64,000 nucleotides of DNA, taken from Pyropia yezoensis. Taxonomy: Eukaryota; Rhodophyta; Bangiophyceae; Bangiales; Bangiaceae. The stretch is from the NCBI GenBank assembly GCA_009829735.1, contig CM020618.1:29116894-29180893 (forward strand), in the 5' to 3' direction. Under the pieces are notes generated by a model. The model did no database searches and was not told the DNA's origin. It worked only from the letters and a program-made list of their open reading frames with translations. Positions 23,301 through 31,804 of this stretch are shown one piece after another (the stretch's first letter is position 1; every line of letters starts with the position of its first letter). The position numbers were made by a program, and so were the translations under genes.

Positions 23301-23400
23301 GACGGTCCAGACGCCGGCCAAGTTGACCAAATGGCTGGAGGACGAGTCCAAGATGCCGTCTGTGACGGCGATGCGTATTACCAAGATGTTCTTTCCGTAA
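20379..23400 (+). CDS. CAMK-group serine/threonine protein kinase, five exons
   Basis: Exons 20379-20391, 21351-21377, 21645-21769, 22035-22265 and 22480-23400 join in phase to encode 438 residues. All four donors read GTACGT. The kinase domain (about 6-260) is complete. The glycine loop is GQGTFG (14-19), the ATP lysine is AIK (K36), the helix C glutamate is E55, the catalytic loop is HRDLK (128-132, D130), the metal site is DFG (148-150) and the activation segment runs GTPYYCAPE (168-176). WSCGIILYLLLTGMLPF supports a CAMK/SnRK/CIPK-like kinase. A charged serine/glycine linker and PPPPAPPPPP follow. The C-terminus (about 375-438) is a predicted helical, possibly SAM-like region (DEVVRRLEEIDIDCVDD). 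No NAF/FISL or UBA motif is seen. It should be an active cytosolic kinase; the substrate is unknown. Exon 1 carries only 13 coding bases and is chosen because ATGGCGCGAGTGG ends in phase with an identical donor. Confidence 0.88.
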
Positions 23401-25059
23401 CTCTTGCTCTCTTTTCCTTTTCTTTTGCCCCTCCCTCCGCCCCCGACTGCATGTTGTATTCGCCTGTGTGGTCTGTTTCTTTTCCTTTTCTCGTTCCGCT
23501 CTCTCTTTCCTCCCCGCCTACTGCCGCCCGCGTTTCGCTTCTGCGGACGCAATATCCTGATGGCGAGTCCCGCGCTGCCCCTGGTTCCCGCCTTTCCCCC
23601 CCCGCGGCGCACTGCCCGCGTTCCCGCCCCCTCCATTACCCGCGTGCCCGCCCCCTCAGCACACAGTCGCGACGCTGTGGCCGGAGAGGTAAACGTCTTC
23701 CGTCTTGGGGAAGGGCCAACCCCAACACGCGCTCACAGTGGTGTGGGTATGCCGCGCGCTTGTCCCAGCTGATCAGCGTGTTGCCCCACCCTTTGAGCGG
23801 AGGGCCTCGCGGGGCCGGGTGTTCTTCCGTTCCTCTCTCTTCGTGCCCTCTTGTCCTAACTTGGGATCCCAGCTGGGGTTGACCCCAACCTGACCAAACC
23901 GGGTGGGCCACTGCCCTCAGAAGTGGTCCCCCCCATGTCTCGCGGCACTGGGCAGCGTGACCAGGTAGGCGCCACGTGGCCCAATTGTGGCAACATGCGC
24001 AGCACGCATGCCTTCCGGCGGGAGGGACGGATACGAAAAAAAAAACCGAGATGTTTACTTATATCAGCCCTGCACGAGCGGCCGAGAGCGCTATCGTGAG
24101 AATTCGCTCGCCTTTGCAGGTTCTTTTCAATATTTTATGCAAGGTCCAAGGCCTGTGAGGTTCTTCTCAAAACTTTTCATGAAAGGTCCGAGGCCTGTGG
24201 GCGTGATGTCGCGCGTCACCCCAGAGCCCCACCGCGGGTGGGCCCGGCACGATGCGGGCGGAACACGGACCCCGCCTCAGGGTCTGTCTGGTCTATGAAG
24301 ACGAAAGAACGACTCGCCCATTCCCGTGGCCAGTTCCGTTGCCAGCTGCTCACGTGAGCAACGGCACGGGCCTGCCGGGGCGTCCACCCTCCCTTTGCAC
24401 CGCGTCGCGCTGTGGCACGGGGCGCCGGCCGTCCCTACCATCCCCCACCGCCTGTCCCCCTCCCCGTCTCCCACCGCCTGTCCCCCTCCCCGTCTCCCAC
24501 CTCCTGTCCTCCGGAAGTTCCATCCCCCACCTCCTGTCTCCTCTGGGGATCCCCCGCCATCCCCCACCTCCTGACCTCCCGCCGTCGCGCCGCGCCGCCG
24601 CCCCGTCCCCCTCCCCCCCCCCGCCCTGCCGCCGCCACCCCCCCACGTCGCCCTGCCCCTTGCTCCCACCCCCCACTCCGCTGTCCCAGTCCCTCCCGCT
24701 TGACTCACGACCGTCCCGCCCACCTCTCTCCCTTCCCCCCCCCCCCCCCCCCCTTTGCGCCCCTCAATCCTCCTTTTCCCCGTCCCTCCCGCCTTCCCTC
24801 GTCCCCCCTCCCTCGCCCCCTCCTTCCTTTGCCGCCTTGGGCGCCAAACGTCAAGGCCGCCCCCGGCAGCGGCGTGCCATCCCGCCTCCCCCGCCGCCAC
24901 AGCTACCGCCACCCAACGCCAAGGACGCTACCGCTGCCACTACCCGCGTCGCTGCGCCCCCCCCCCCCCCTGGGGCGCCCGTCGCCCACCTCTCTTCGTC
25001 TTTCACGCCACCGCCCGCCCGTCTGCCCGCCCGCCCACCGCCGCGAGCCTCTGGCCGGC
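23401..25059. other. Intergenic between the kinase and the RING gene
   Basis: A pyrimidine-rich 3' region follows the kinase stop. A 40-bp imperfect direct repeat lies at about 24118-24199 (each unit ends GGCCTGTG). A minisatellite of 25-26 bp units (CCCACCGCCTGTCCCCCTCC) lies at about 24440-24560. Long C runs lie around 24739 and 24958. From 24700 on the strand is C-rich and probably forms the leader of the next gene. Confidence 0.5.
24440..24560. repeat. C-rich minisatellite, units about 26 bp
   Basis: Three to four imperfect units of the form CCCACC(G/T)CCTGTCCCCCTCC follow each other, with weaker copies to about 24570. It is upstream of the RING gene on the same strand. Confidence 0.6.
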
Positions 25060-27003
25060 ATGGACGACCCGGCGGGCAACCCACCGTCACGGCGCGGCGC
25101 GCCCCCAGCTGCCACCGCCCCCCCGCCCCTTGTCGTGGCTGGCCACGCGGCTGCCGCCGCCGCCGCCGCCGCCGCCGCCACCGTGGCGGCTCCGCCAGTG
25201 GCGCCGACGGATTTCCCCTTCGACGACGACCACTGGTACGACGGCGGTGGCGGCAGCGGCGGTGGCAGCGGCGCCGCCGGCCGGGGCGATGGGGGTGGTG
25301 ACGGCAGCGGTGGTGGTGGCGCCGCGGCCGTCGGCGCCGCCCCTGCCGCGGCGGCGGCGGCGGTGGCGCCTCCCCCCCCCCCCGTGTTCCCCCCGCTGCT
25401 CATGGACGGGTGGGGTGCCACGGCGGCCGCCCTGCCGGGGGGGGGAAGCCCCCCCCCCGACCTCCCAGCGCCGCCCCCCCTCCCGCCTCCCGCCGCGGTG
25501 GGGGTGGTCCCGCCACCGCCGCTGGCGCAGCCGGTCGTCCTCGATGACGTGTCGGACGGGGAGGTGGTGACCGTGTCGGTGCGGCTGCGGCGGCCTCCGC
25601 GGCCCGTCTGGTCGTCCCCCGCCCCCGCCGCGCCGCGGGGTGGTGAGGGGCCGTCGCCCTCCGCGTCGCGGCGGGGTGGCGGCGGGGGGGGGGGGGGGGA
25701 GGGGGCGCTGCGCCGACCCCTGCTGCCAGTGTCGGGGGGCCTGCCACTTTCGCCGGTGGTGGGGGGGGGGCTGCTGCTGGTGCCCCCGCCGCCCCGCCGG
25801 GGGCGCCAGTGGCTACGGCTGACGACACCGACGTTGTCGTCGTTGATGGCGGCGGCGGCGGGGGCGGCGCCGACGCTGGAAACGGTGGCGCGGTGGTGGC
25901 GGGGGCGCCGGCCGCGCCGGCCGCCGGCCACCAGGGGCGGCGCAAGCGCAAGGCCCCCGCCGCGCCCCCCCCCGGGGCTGGCGCCAGTGGTGGTGGCGCC
26001 GCCACCGCCGCCGCCGCCCGCGGCGCCGCCGAGCAGGACGAGGCCAACCAGTGCCCCATTTGCCTGAGCGGGTGGACCGCCGACGGGGACCACCGGCTGG
26101 TGTGCCTAAAGTGTGGTCACCTGTTTGGGGAAGCGTGCATCCGCCTCTGGCTCCGCTCCGGCCGCAGCAGCACCTGCCCGACGTGCAAGCGGCCCGCCCG
26201 CGTCGCCCACATGCGGCGGCTGTATGGGCCCGTCGAGCACCTGCGGATGGTGCGGGAGGTGGGGGGAGCGCCCTCGGCGCCGGTGCGAGGGGGGTGGGGG
26301 ACGGGGGGGGCGTCCGCCGCGCCAGCGGCCGCCGCAGCGTCGGGGGACGCCCCCGGGAGGGCGTCGGAGCTGTCGTACCTCCGCTCCTCGCTGCGGACGG
26401 TGACGGCCGAAGCAGTCGCCCTGCGGTCCGCCCTGGCCGTCGCCAATGCCGACGCGGCGGCGGCCGCCGCCGCCGCCCCCCCCCCTCCGCCCCCGCAGCC
26501 ACTGCCGCCGCCGCCGCAGCTACCTCTGCCGCTGCTGCCGTCGCTGTCGCCACTGCCGTCGCTTTTGGCGCCGCTGCCACCGCCTCTGCCACCGCCGCAG
26601 CAGCAGCGGCCGCAGCCGGAGCCGGAGCCGCTGCCGCTGCCGCTGCCGCTGCCGCGGCCGTTGCTGTCCCCGTCGTCGCCCCCGCGGCTGCGGCAGCCCA
26701 CTGACCCCGCCCCGTGGCGTTCGCTGCTGTTTCCCCCGTCCCCGCCGCTGCCGCCGCCGCTGCCGCCGCTGCCGCCGCTGCCGCCGCTGCCGCCGCCCGC
26801 AGACGCTGCCCCGTGGCATTCGCTGCTCTTCCCCCTGTCCCCGTCGCCACCGCCGCTGCCGCCGCCGTCGGCAGCACCGGCACCGGCGCCGGCGGGGGTG
26901 GCCGACCCGGCGAGGCAGGCGGCGCTGCCGCCGCTGCCGCTCCCGCGCCGAACAGCGTTTGGCGGGGGGGGTGGCAGCGACGCCGGCAGCGGCGACGGCG
27001 GCC

Positions 27004-27051
<48 letters not shown>

Positions 27052-27263
27052 GCGGCGGCGGCGACGACGGCGACCGCGACGGCCGTGGCGGCGGCGCCGC
27101 CGCCGCCGCCGCCGCCGTCGCGCCGGTGCTGTCCGTGGCCCCCGCCGCGGCGCGCCCCCTGAGCGGCGCGACGACGGCCGCCACGCCGCCGCTGCCGCCG
27201 TCGCCGCGCGGGGGTGGAGGCGCCGATATCCACCGGGGGTGGGGGGGGCACGGGGTCGTCTAG
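25060..27263 (+). CDS. RFWD3-like RING-finger E3 ubiquitin ligase (frame change inside)
   Basis: The likely start is the ATG at 25060 (MDDPAGNPPSRRGAPP). The N-terminal part has acidic patches (DFPFDDDHWYDGG, VVLDDVSDGEVV) in one frame. From about 25809 the coding sequence is in another frame, with G runs at 25684-25699 and 25765-25774 between them. A sequence slip or a small intron ending near GCGCCAG (25808) would explain this. The RING (26053-26190) has CPIC, then GDHRLVCLKCGHLFG and CPTCKR, very close to the RFWD3 RING, including the GDHRL and CGHLFG blocks. A predicted coiled coil follows (about 26370-26460). The C-terminus is a long Pro/Leu, Gly and Ala repeat tail with the stop at 27261-27263. 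RFWD3 acts in DNA-damage ubiquitylation with RPA; here the WD40 propeller is not found, so that role is inference only. Confidence 0.7.
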
Positions 27264-27327
27264 TAGGGGGGGGCACGGGGTCGCCTAGTAGGGAGGCGGC
27301 ACGGGGTCGTCTAGTAGCGGAGGGGAG
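27239..27327. repeat. Tandem repeat of about 27 bp, three units, over the RING gene stop
   Basis: GGCACGGGGTCGTCTAGTAG occurs three times with small changes (starts near 27247, 27273 and 27299). The TAG stop of the RING ORF is in the first unit and each unit repeats the same TAGTAG, giving back-up stops. Confidence 0.75.
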
Positions 27328-29221
27328 ACGACGCCCGCCGCGGTGGCCCCGCGTGGGGTGGTGGTGGTGGGGGGGGTGTGGGTGGGGAACCCCCCCCTCC
27401 CCCTAGCTTGTCTGCCCCAATATCCAACCACTGCCCCTCAACCAACCAGGCCACGTGGCCCACGTGTACCCCGAAATTGACCCCTCAGGCAACGATCTGT
27501 CGCACTTGGTCGCGGTACGCGCTGTACTGGTCACCCGTCTGTGTTGTTCTCCCCCCACTGTACCACACATACCCCGCGCCCCGCACCGCCCCCCCCACCC
27601 AACAATGTCGCCTACCCGTGGCGGAGCCGGCCATGTAGCTCGAACTTCCTCAGGACCTGATGCGGCGCGGCTGTAGGCGGTTTCTCCCAGCAAGGGGGGG
27701 GGCATGCGTCGTCGCCAGGGAGGGGAGCCTCCCCCTGTGGACCCGTCTGCGCGGGCCTGTGAGCTTTTTCCTTCTCTATCTGGTAAAAACCTGGCTTCCC
27801 AGTTGATGTTGGCCATCCCCGGTCTGTCTCGCATGACTGAGGATGCTGATAAGCTCGAGGAGGCGGCGCGCAAGGCGGCAGAGAAGAAGCAACGCGCGGA
27901 TAATCGCGCTCGAGAAGCCCTCGTCGCCAGGGACCGGCGGGTGAGGGGACCAATCAAAACAGTTTAAAAAAAACAGCGTCTCCGAGCTTGTGCGCGCCGC
28001 CAGCGGATGCGCTTGGGTTTGACAGTGCTTCCGTAGGGCAGAACGGTTCGACTATGCGAGGGAAGAGTAAACACTGAGCCGTACTGGAAATTCTCTTGAC
28101 ACGTATCGTACTCGAGATGGGCCTGGAAGGCCCATTGCAGAGCTGGTTGATTTAGGGGCACTACACGTGGCAGCCCCATATTGGGGGCCGCGCTACGAGA
28201 TGCTCAGTCTCAGAGGACAAAAAAAAAAAAAAACATCATGGGACTGAGCTCACTATCCTCTCTCCAGCGGTACTTTTATTTCTTTGAGGAGCCGTAGAGA
28301 ACCACCTCGTCTGGTGAGGTGGTTAGTTATTGGGGCAGACAGGCTATGGCCCACGCCCAGTTAAGACCCCCTCTGAGCGGTCATAGAGGTTTTCGAAGGA
28401 TTGCCAGCGCTCCATTGGCGGCCGGTGAACATCTGAGGGGTCTGAGCCCACTGATTGGTGACAGCGCAGAATATCAGAAGGAACACTGAAGAAGCTCCGA
28501 AGTCGGAAACGTGGCTTGATGCACCCCGCCAGATTGCTCGAGTGGGGGCGCCCTGCTTCGATTCATGGACACTTGACGTTGCTGGTGCCCCACTTTAGAG
28601 AGTTTCCGTGATGAATGACTCAAACGGCTCCAGACCTTTCACTGCCGCGACTGATTGACTTTGCCGTTTCGCAGGAGTCGACTCGCTACGGATCCTCACC
28701 TCGGGAGGGATTCACGCGCGGCACACACACCAGGTGACTCCCTCGCCCTTCTCAGTGATTGCGCAGGGAGCATACATGCACAATGAGTGCGGCTGGAAGC
28801 TCTTCACCAACTGCGAGACCTCATAGCGAACCCAGTCGAGGTGCGTAGGCAGGAGAGAGGAATAGGGCCTCGTAGCGAAAAAGTGAGCAACGGTTCCAGG
28901 GGTTCCAATGAGACAGGAAGAATCAGCAAGTCATCGCGCATCCGCTCATACATGCACCTGTCCAAGAAACGCGACGCGCACGACCGTTCTTGCGCTCCAA
29001 AGACAGTACAGGTCCGGTTGATATCGCTTTTCAGCCGTATTGACCCCAGCTGGCTACCTCTTACGTTCGGTGTGGCACAGAGGCCTACTTCTGTCTCGAG
29101 TGGAAGACGTTCCTGGGCGCTGGATCGACTGCATCGGCAAAGGATGCGCTCAGAGTGCCCGCATGCCCGGACTTGGTGGTGCAGCCCCCGCGGGTACCCT
29201 CACGCCGACGGCGCGCACAGG
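27264..29221. other. Mostly non-coding, with one small possible ORF
   Basis: After the RING gene there is a G-rich stretch, then less GC-rich DNA. An 87-codon ATG frame at 27704-27967 is listed separately. An A run lies near 28220-28234. An inverted repeat AACCACCTC/GAGGTGGTT lies around 28299-28326. No RNA gene or recognisable protein was seen in 28000-29221. Confidence 0.45.
27704..27967 (+). CDS. Small hypothetical protein, charged helix
   Basis: An ATG frame of 87 residues. The second half (ADKLEEAARKAAEKKQRADN) would be a strongly charged helix or short coiled coil. The codon use is less GC-extreme than in the neighbouring host genes. There is no family I recognise. It may be part of a spliced gene, a retroelement remnant or chance. 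Confidence 0.25.
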   Translation: MRRRQGGEPPPVDPSARACELFPSLSGKNLASQLMLAIPGLSRMTEDADKLEEAARKAAEKKQRADNRAREALVARDRRVRGPIKTV

Positions 29222-29538
29222 CAGGGTTGAGAGGCGATAATCATTGAGTCAAAACTATCGAGTAAATTATCAGAAAAGAATAACGTTCAGGAGAACCGGA
29301 ACGATAATGATTATCAGACGTCCACGTGTTCCACCACGTGTCGGCTCGGAGGCCCATCAGACCAGACCGGACCAGCTGATCACGCGGCAGTGCCGCACCC
29401 TGTCGTCGTCTTCGGAACTGTGTACGTAGCCGCGATACAGTACGGCAGCGTGCCCAGCCAAGATCCAGACCCACACCACGAGGACGATAGGAGCTACGTA
29501 CGCCGACTAGGACTTCACATCCTCCGCGGCGTACTGTA

Positions 29539-30880
29539 CAGTCGGTACCCAGTTTTATCCGTACGGCCAATAACGAGATTCGTACGGAGCGATTTGACAG
29601 TAAGCAAGCCCTCGATTCCACGCACTGGGCCCATCAATACTTGGTGCTGGCGCCCTGAACGGCGATGACATCGCGCACACGACGGGGCATCGACTCGACC
29701 AGGGCCTTAAAAAAGCTATGTGGGATGGCGTCCCACTCTTGGCAGAGGGCCCCAAACAGCTCATCCTTGTTCTTGGGAACTGTGCGGCGCTTGCGCAGGC
29801 GCCTCTCCAGCTCGGCCCAAGCGTTCTCGATGGGGTTGAGGTCGGGGCTCTGCCCGACCCAAGGAAGAACCCGCAGCCCAAGCTGGGCCTTGACCTCCTT
29901 CGACGCCTTGGCCGCGTGGCAGGGTGCTAAGTCCTCTTGCAGCCACGCAGCGTCCGGGGTGCCGTAGTCCGCACAAATCTGGTGCATGACGTAGTCCTCC
30001 AGCACGCCGGAGTACTTGGCCGCATTCATGGAACCTTCCACGCGCACCAGAGGCGTCCGGCCGCGCGCTGAAAACCCCCCCCACACCATCACCGTCTGAC
30101 GTCCGCTCTTGAAGGTGGGGCGCAGGCGATGCGGGGCGTACCGCTCGCCGTTGCGGCGCCACACGCGCGACGAGCTGGCGTCTCGCACCACGAACGAGCT
30201 CTCGTCGGTGAATAGCACGGAGGCCCACTCAGCCGTCCAGCCCCGGCGCGCTGTCGGCCACACCAGGCGCTTGGAGACGTTCTTCTCCGACAGGAAGGGT
30301 TTCTTGGCGGCCGTCCGAGAGTGGAACCCCAGGGCCCGGACGGCCCTACGGACAGTGGAGGGTGACACTGCGCCCTTTCTGGGCCCGCCCGATGCCTGGG
30401 AGCGCGTGGTGTTGACCATCTCCGTCAGGGCGGCCACAGAGGTAAATCCGCTCTCGTCCATCGACCGCTTGATGCCACGAAGCTCACGGTCCGACAACAC
30501 CTTGGGACGGCCGCGCTTGTCCACCACGGCGCGGGCTGCCGCCGCGCGCATGGCCATAGCCGCGTAGGCGACGGTGCTCTTCGAGCGGCCCAAAGCCGTA
30601 CCGATAGCCAACAGGGACTTGCCCTGTTGCAGGAGGGCCATGATGGCAGCGCGCTCGCCGTCGGACAGGGGGCGACGTGGTGAGCCCGCCATGGCGCCTG
30701 CCTGCCTCGGTGTGGTCCTGGGCGCTGATCTATGGGCTGTTTTATATGAGCCGTGCCGTAGCACTTGGGCGCGGTCACGCGCGGAATGCGGCGATCTCGC
30801 CCCAGATGACTCATCTTCACGCCGGATCTGGCATCTCAAAATTCTCTCAGAAGCGTACGGATAGAATTGGGTACCGACTG
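29539..30880 (-). mobile_element. Tc1/mariner transposon inserted in the MITE, looks complete
   Basis: A 1342-bp element with terminal inverted repeats starting CAGTCGGTACCCA. 25 of the first 27 bases agree between the ends. It is flanked by TA on each side (29537-29538 and 30881-30882), the standard target of this superfamily. The empty site is seen in MITE copy 2 (GTACTGTACTCGGC at about 55790-55803). It contains one uninterrupted transposase gene on the minus strand. Nearly identical repeats and an open ORF suggest recent insertion. Confidence 0.9.
29634..30692 (-). CDS. Tc1/mariner transposase, DD34E, apparently intact
   Basis: 352 residues from the ATG at 30692 (MAGSPRRPLSDGERAAIM), close to the usual 340 or so. 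An earlier in-frame start at 30944 lies outside the element, so the internal one is chosen. The N-terminal part has two helix-turn-helix-like segments (SLLAIGTALGRSKSTV at about 26-41 and SPSTVRRAVRALGF at 110-123) and an AT-hook-like KRGRPK. The catalytic triad is D163 (FTDES), D254 (LQEDLAPCH) and E289 (PDLNPIENAW), with 34 residues between the last two, which places it in the DD34E Tc1 group. ED replaces the common QDN before the second aspartate region. It catalyses cut-and-paste transposition in the nucleus. No stop or frameshift interrupts it. Confidence 0.92.
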   Translation of the reverse strand: MAGSPRRPLSDGERAAIMALLQQGKSLLAIGTALGRSKSTVAYAAMAMRAAAARAVVDKRGRPKVLSDRELRGIKRSMDESGFTSVAALTEMVNTTRSQASGGPRKGAVSPSTVRRAVRALGFHSRTAAKKPFLSEKNVSKRLVWPTARRGWTAEWASVLFTDESSFVVRDASSSRVWRRNGERYAPHRLRPTFKSGRQTVMVWGGFSARGRTPLVRVEGSMNAAKYSGVLEDYVMHQICADYGTPDAAWLQEDLAPCHAAKASKEVKAQLGLRVLPWVGQSPDLNPIENAWAELERRLRKRRTVPKNKDELFGALCQEWDAIPHSFFKALVESMPRRVRDVIAVQGASTKY

Positions 30881-31142
30881 TACACGGCGGGTGCGGCCGC
30901 CCCACGCGGCACGTTCTCCGCCGCCTGCGTACTACGCGGCCCAATTTAGGCTCTACGCCCTTTCCGAAAGCCGTGTCCGCAGCTCGTCAGGCGGCTCGTG
31001 TTGGGCACGACGAGGTTAATTGATTGCTGTCATGCTAACGCGTGGCTCCTGGGCGATAACTATCAGAAACGTTTTCAATAATTATCGCATATTTTTACTA
31101 ACGATGGATGCTTTCGCAAAATATATCAACCCTGCGCACATG

Positions 31143-31468
31143 CCACACAGACCACGCATGTCTTACAAGACATTTCAAATTCTGTCACACGTGGCTTTGT
31201 AACGAGCCAATACGCTACGTCCGCCCTTAACTGGGTGTGGGCGACCACGGACCTGTCTCTTTTGATCCCGTTTTTTTTTGTCGTCGTTGCCACCGACGCC
31301 AGCCGAGGCGGCACCGTGCCCACGGCGGGCACGCCGCCGCGCCCTGACGCGGCGTCCACGTCGGTCGGTACCGTACATACATAGGTACATACCCCCCTTG
31401 GGCGCCGGCGCCGGCGCCCGCCCCCCCCCTCGGCCCCCCCCCCCCCCCGTCGTGCAAGCCGCCCGCCC
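31143..31468. other. Short gap before the pseudokinase gene
   Basis: The first 140 bases are AT-richer than the surroundings. Then C-rich sequence begins. This is the 3' flank of the minus-strand gene that follows. There is no separate gene. Confidence 0.5.
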
Positions 31469-31772
31469 TCACCAGTGCAGCAGCCGCCGCAGGCGGTGGT
31501 GCGGGCGTCCCCCCCCCCCCCCCCCCCCCCCCGCCTTCCCCCCCCCCCCACGGCGGCAGACGCAGCGTCCCCCCCCCTCCCCACCCCCACCCCCACCCCT
31601 CCCCCTCCACCCCCGCCACGCCGCTCTGCGGCCCCCCCCCCCCCCCCCCCACCCCGCCCCTCCGCCCCCCCCCCCCCCCACAGCAGCAACAGCCGCGGCG
31701 ACATGCCCTCCCCCCGCCCCCCCCGCTGCTGCCGCCGCCGCCGCTGCCGCCGCCGTTGCCGCCGCCGCCGAC

Positions 31773-31804
<32 letters not shown>

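Larger units (their letters stand above)
29222..31134. mobile_element. hAT-type MITE, copy 1, split by a Tc1/mariner insertion
   Basis: The ends are CAGGGTTGA and TCAACCCTG, flanked by CGCACAGG (29214-29221) and CGCACATG (31135-31142), an 8-bp duplication with one difference. A CAGGG start with an 8-bp duplication is the signature of the hAT superfamily. Removing the nested element 29539-30880 and one TA leaves 569 bp, exactly the length of copy 2 at 55482-56050, to which it is nearly identical. It has no ORF of its own, so it is non-autonomous and was mobilised in trans. Confidence 0.88.

Noticed and set aside
28787-29230. 147-codon plus-strand frame running into the MITE.
   Set aside because: It has no ATG, no recognisable motif, and crosses an element boundary.
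30692-30944. Upstream in-frame start of the transposase at 30944.
   Set aside because: It lies outside the transposon's inverted repeat, in MITE sequence.
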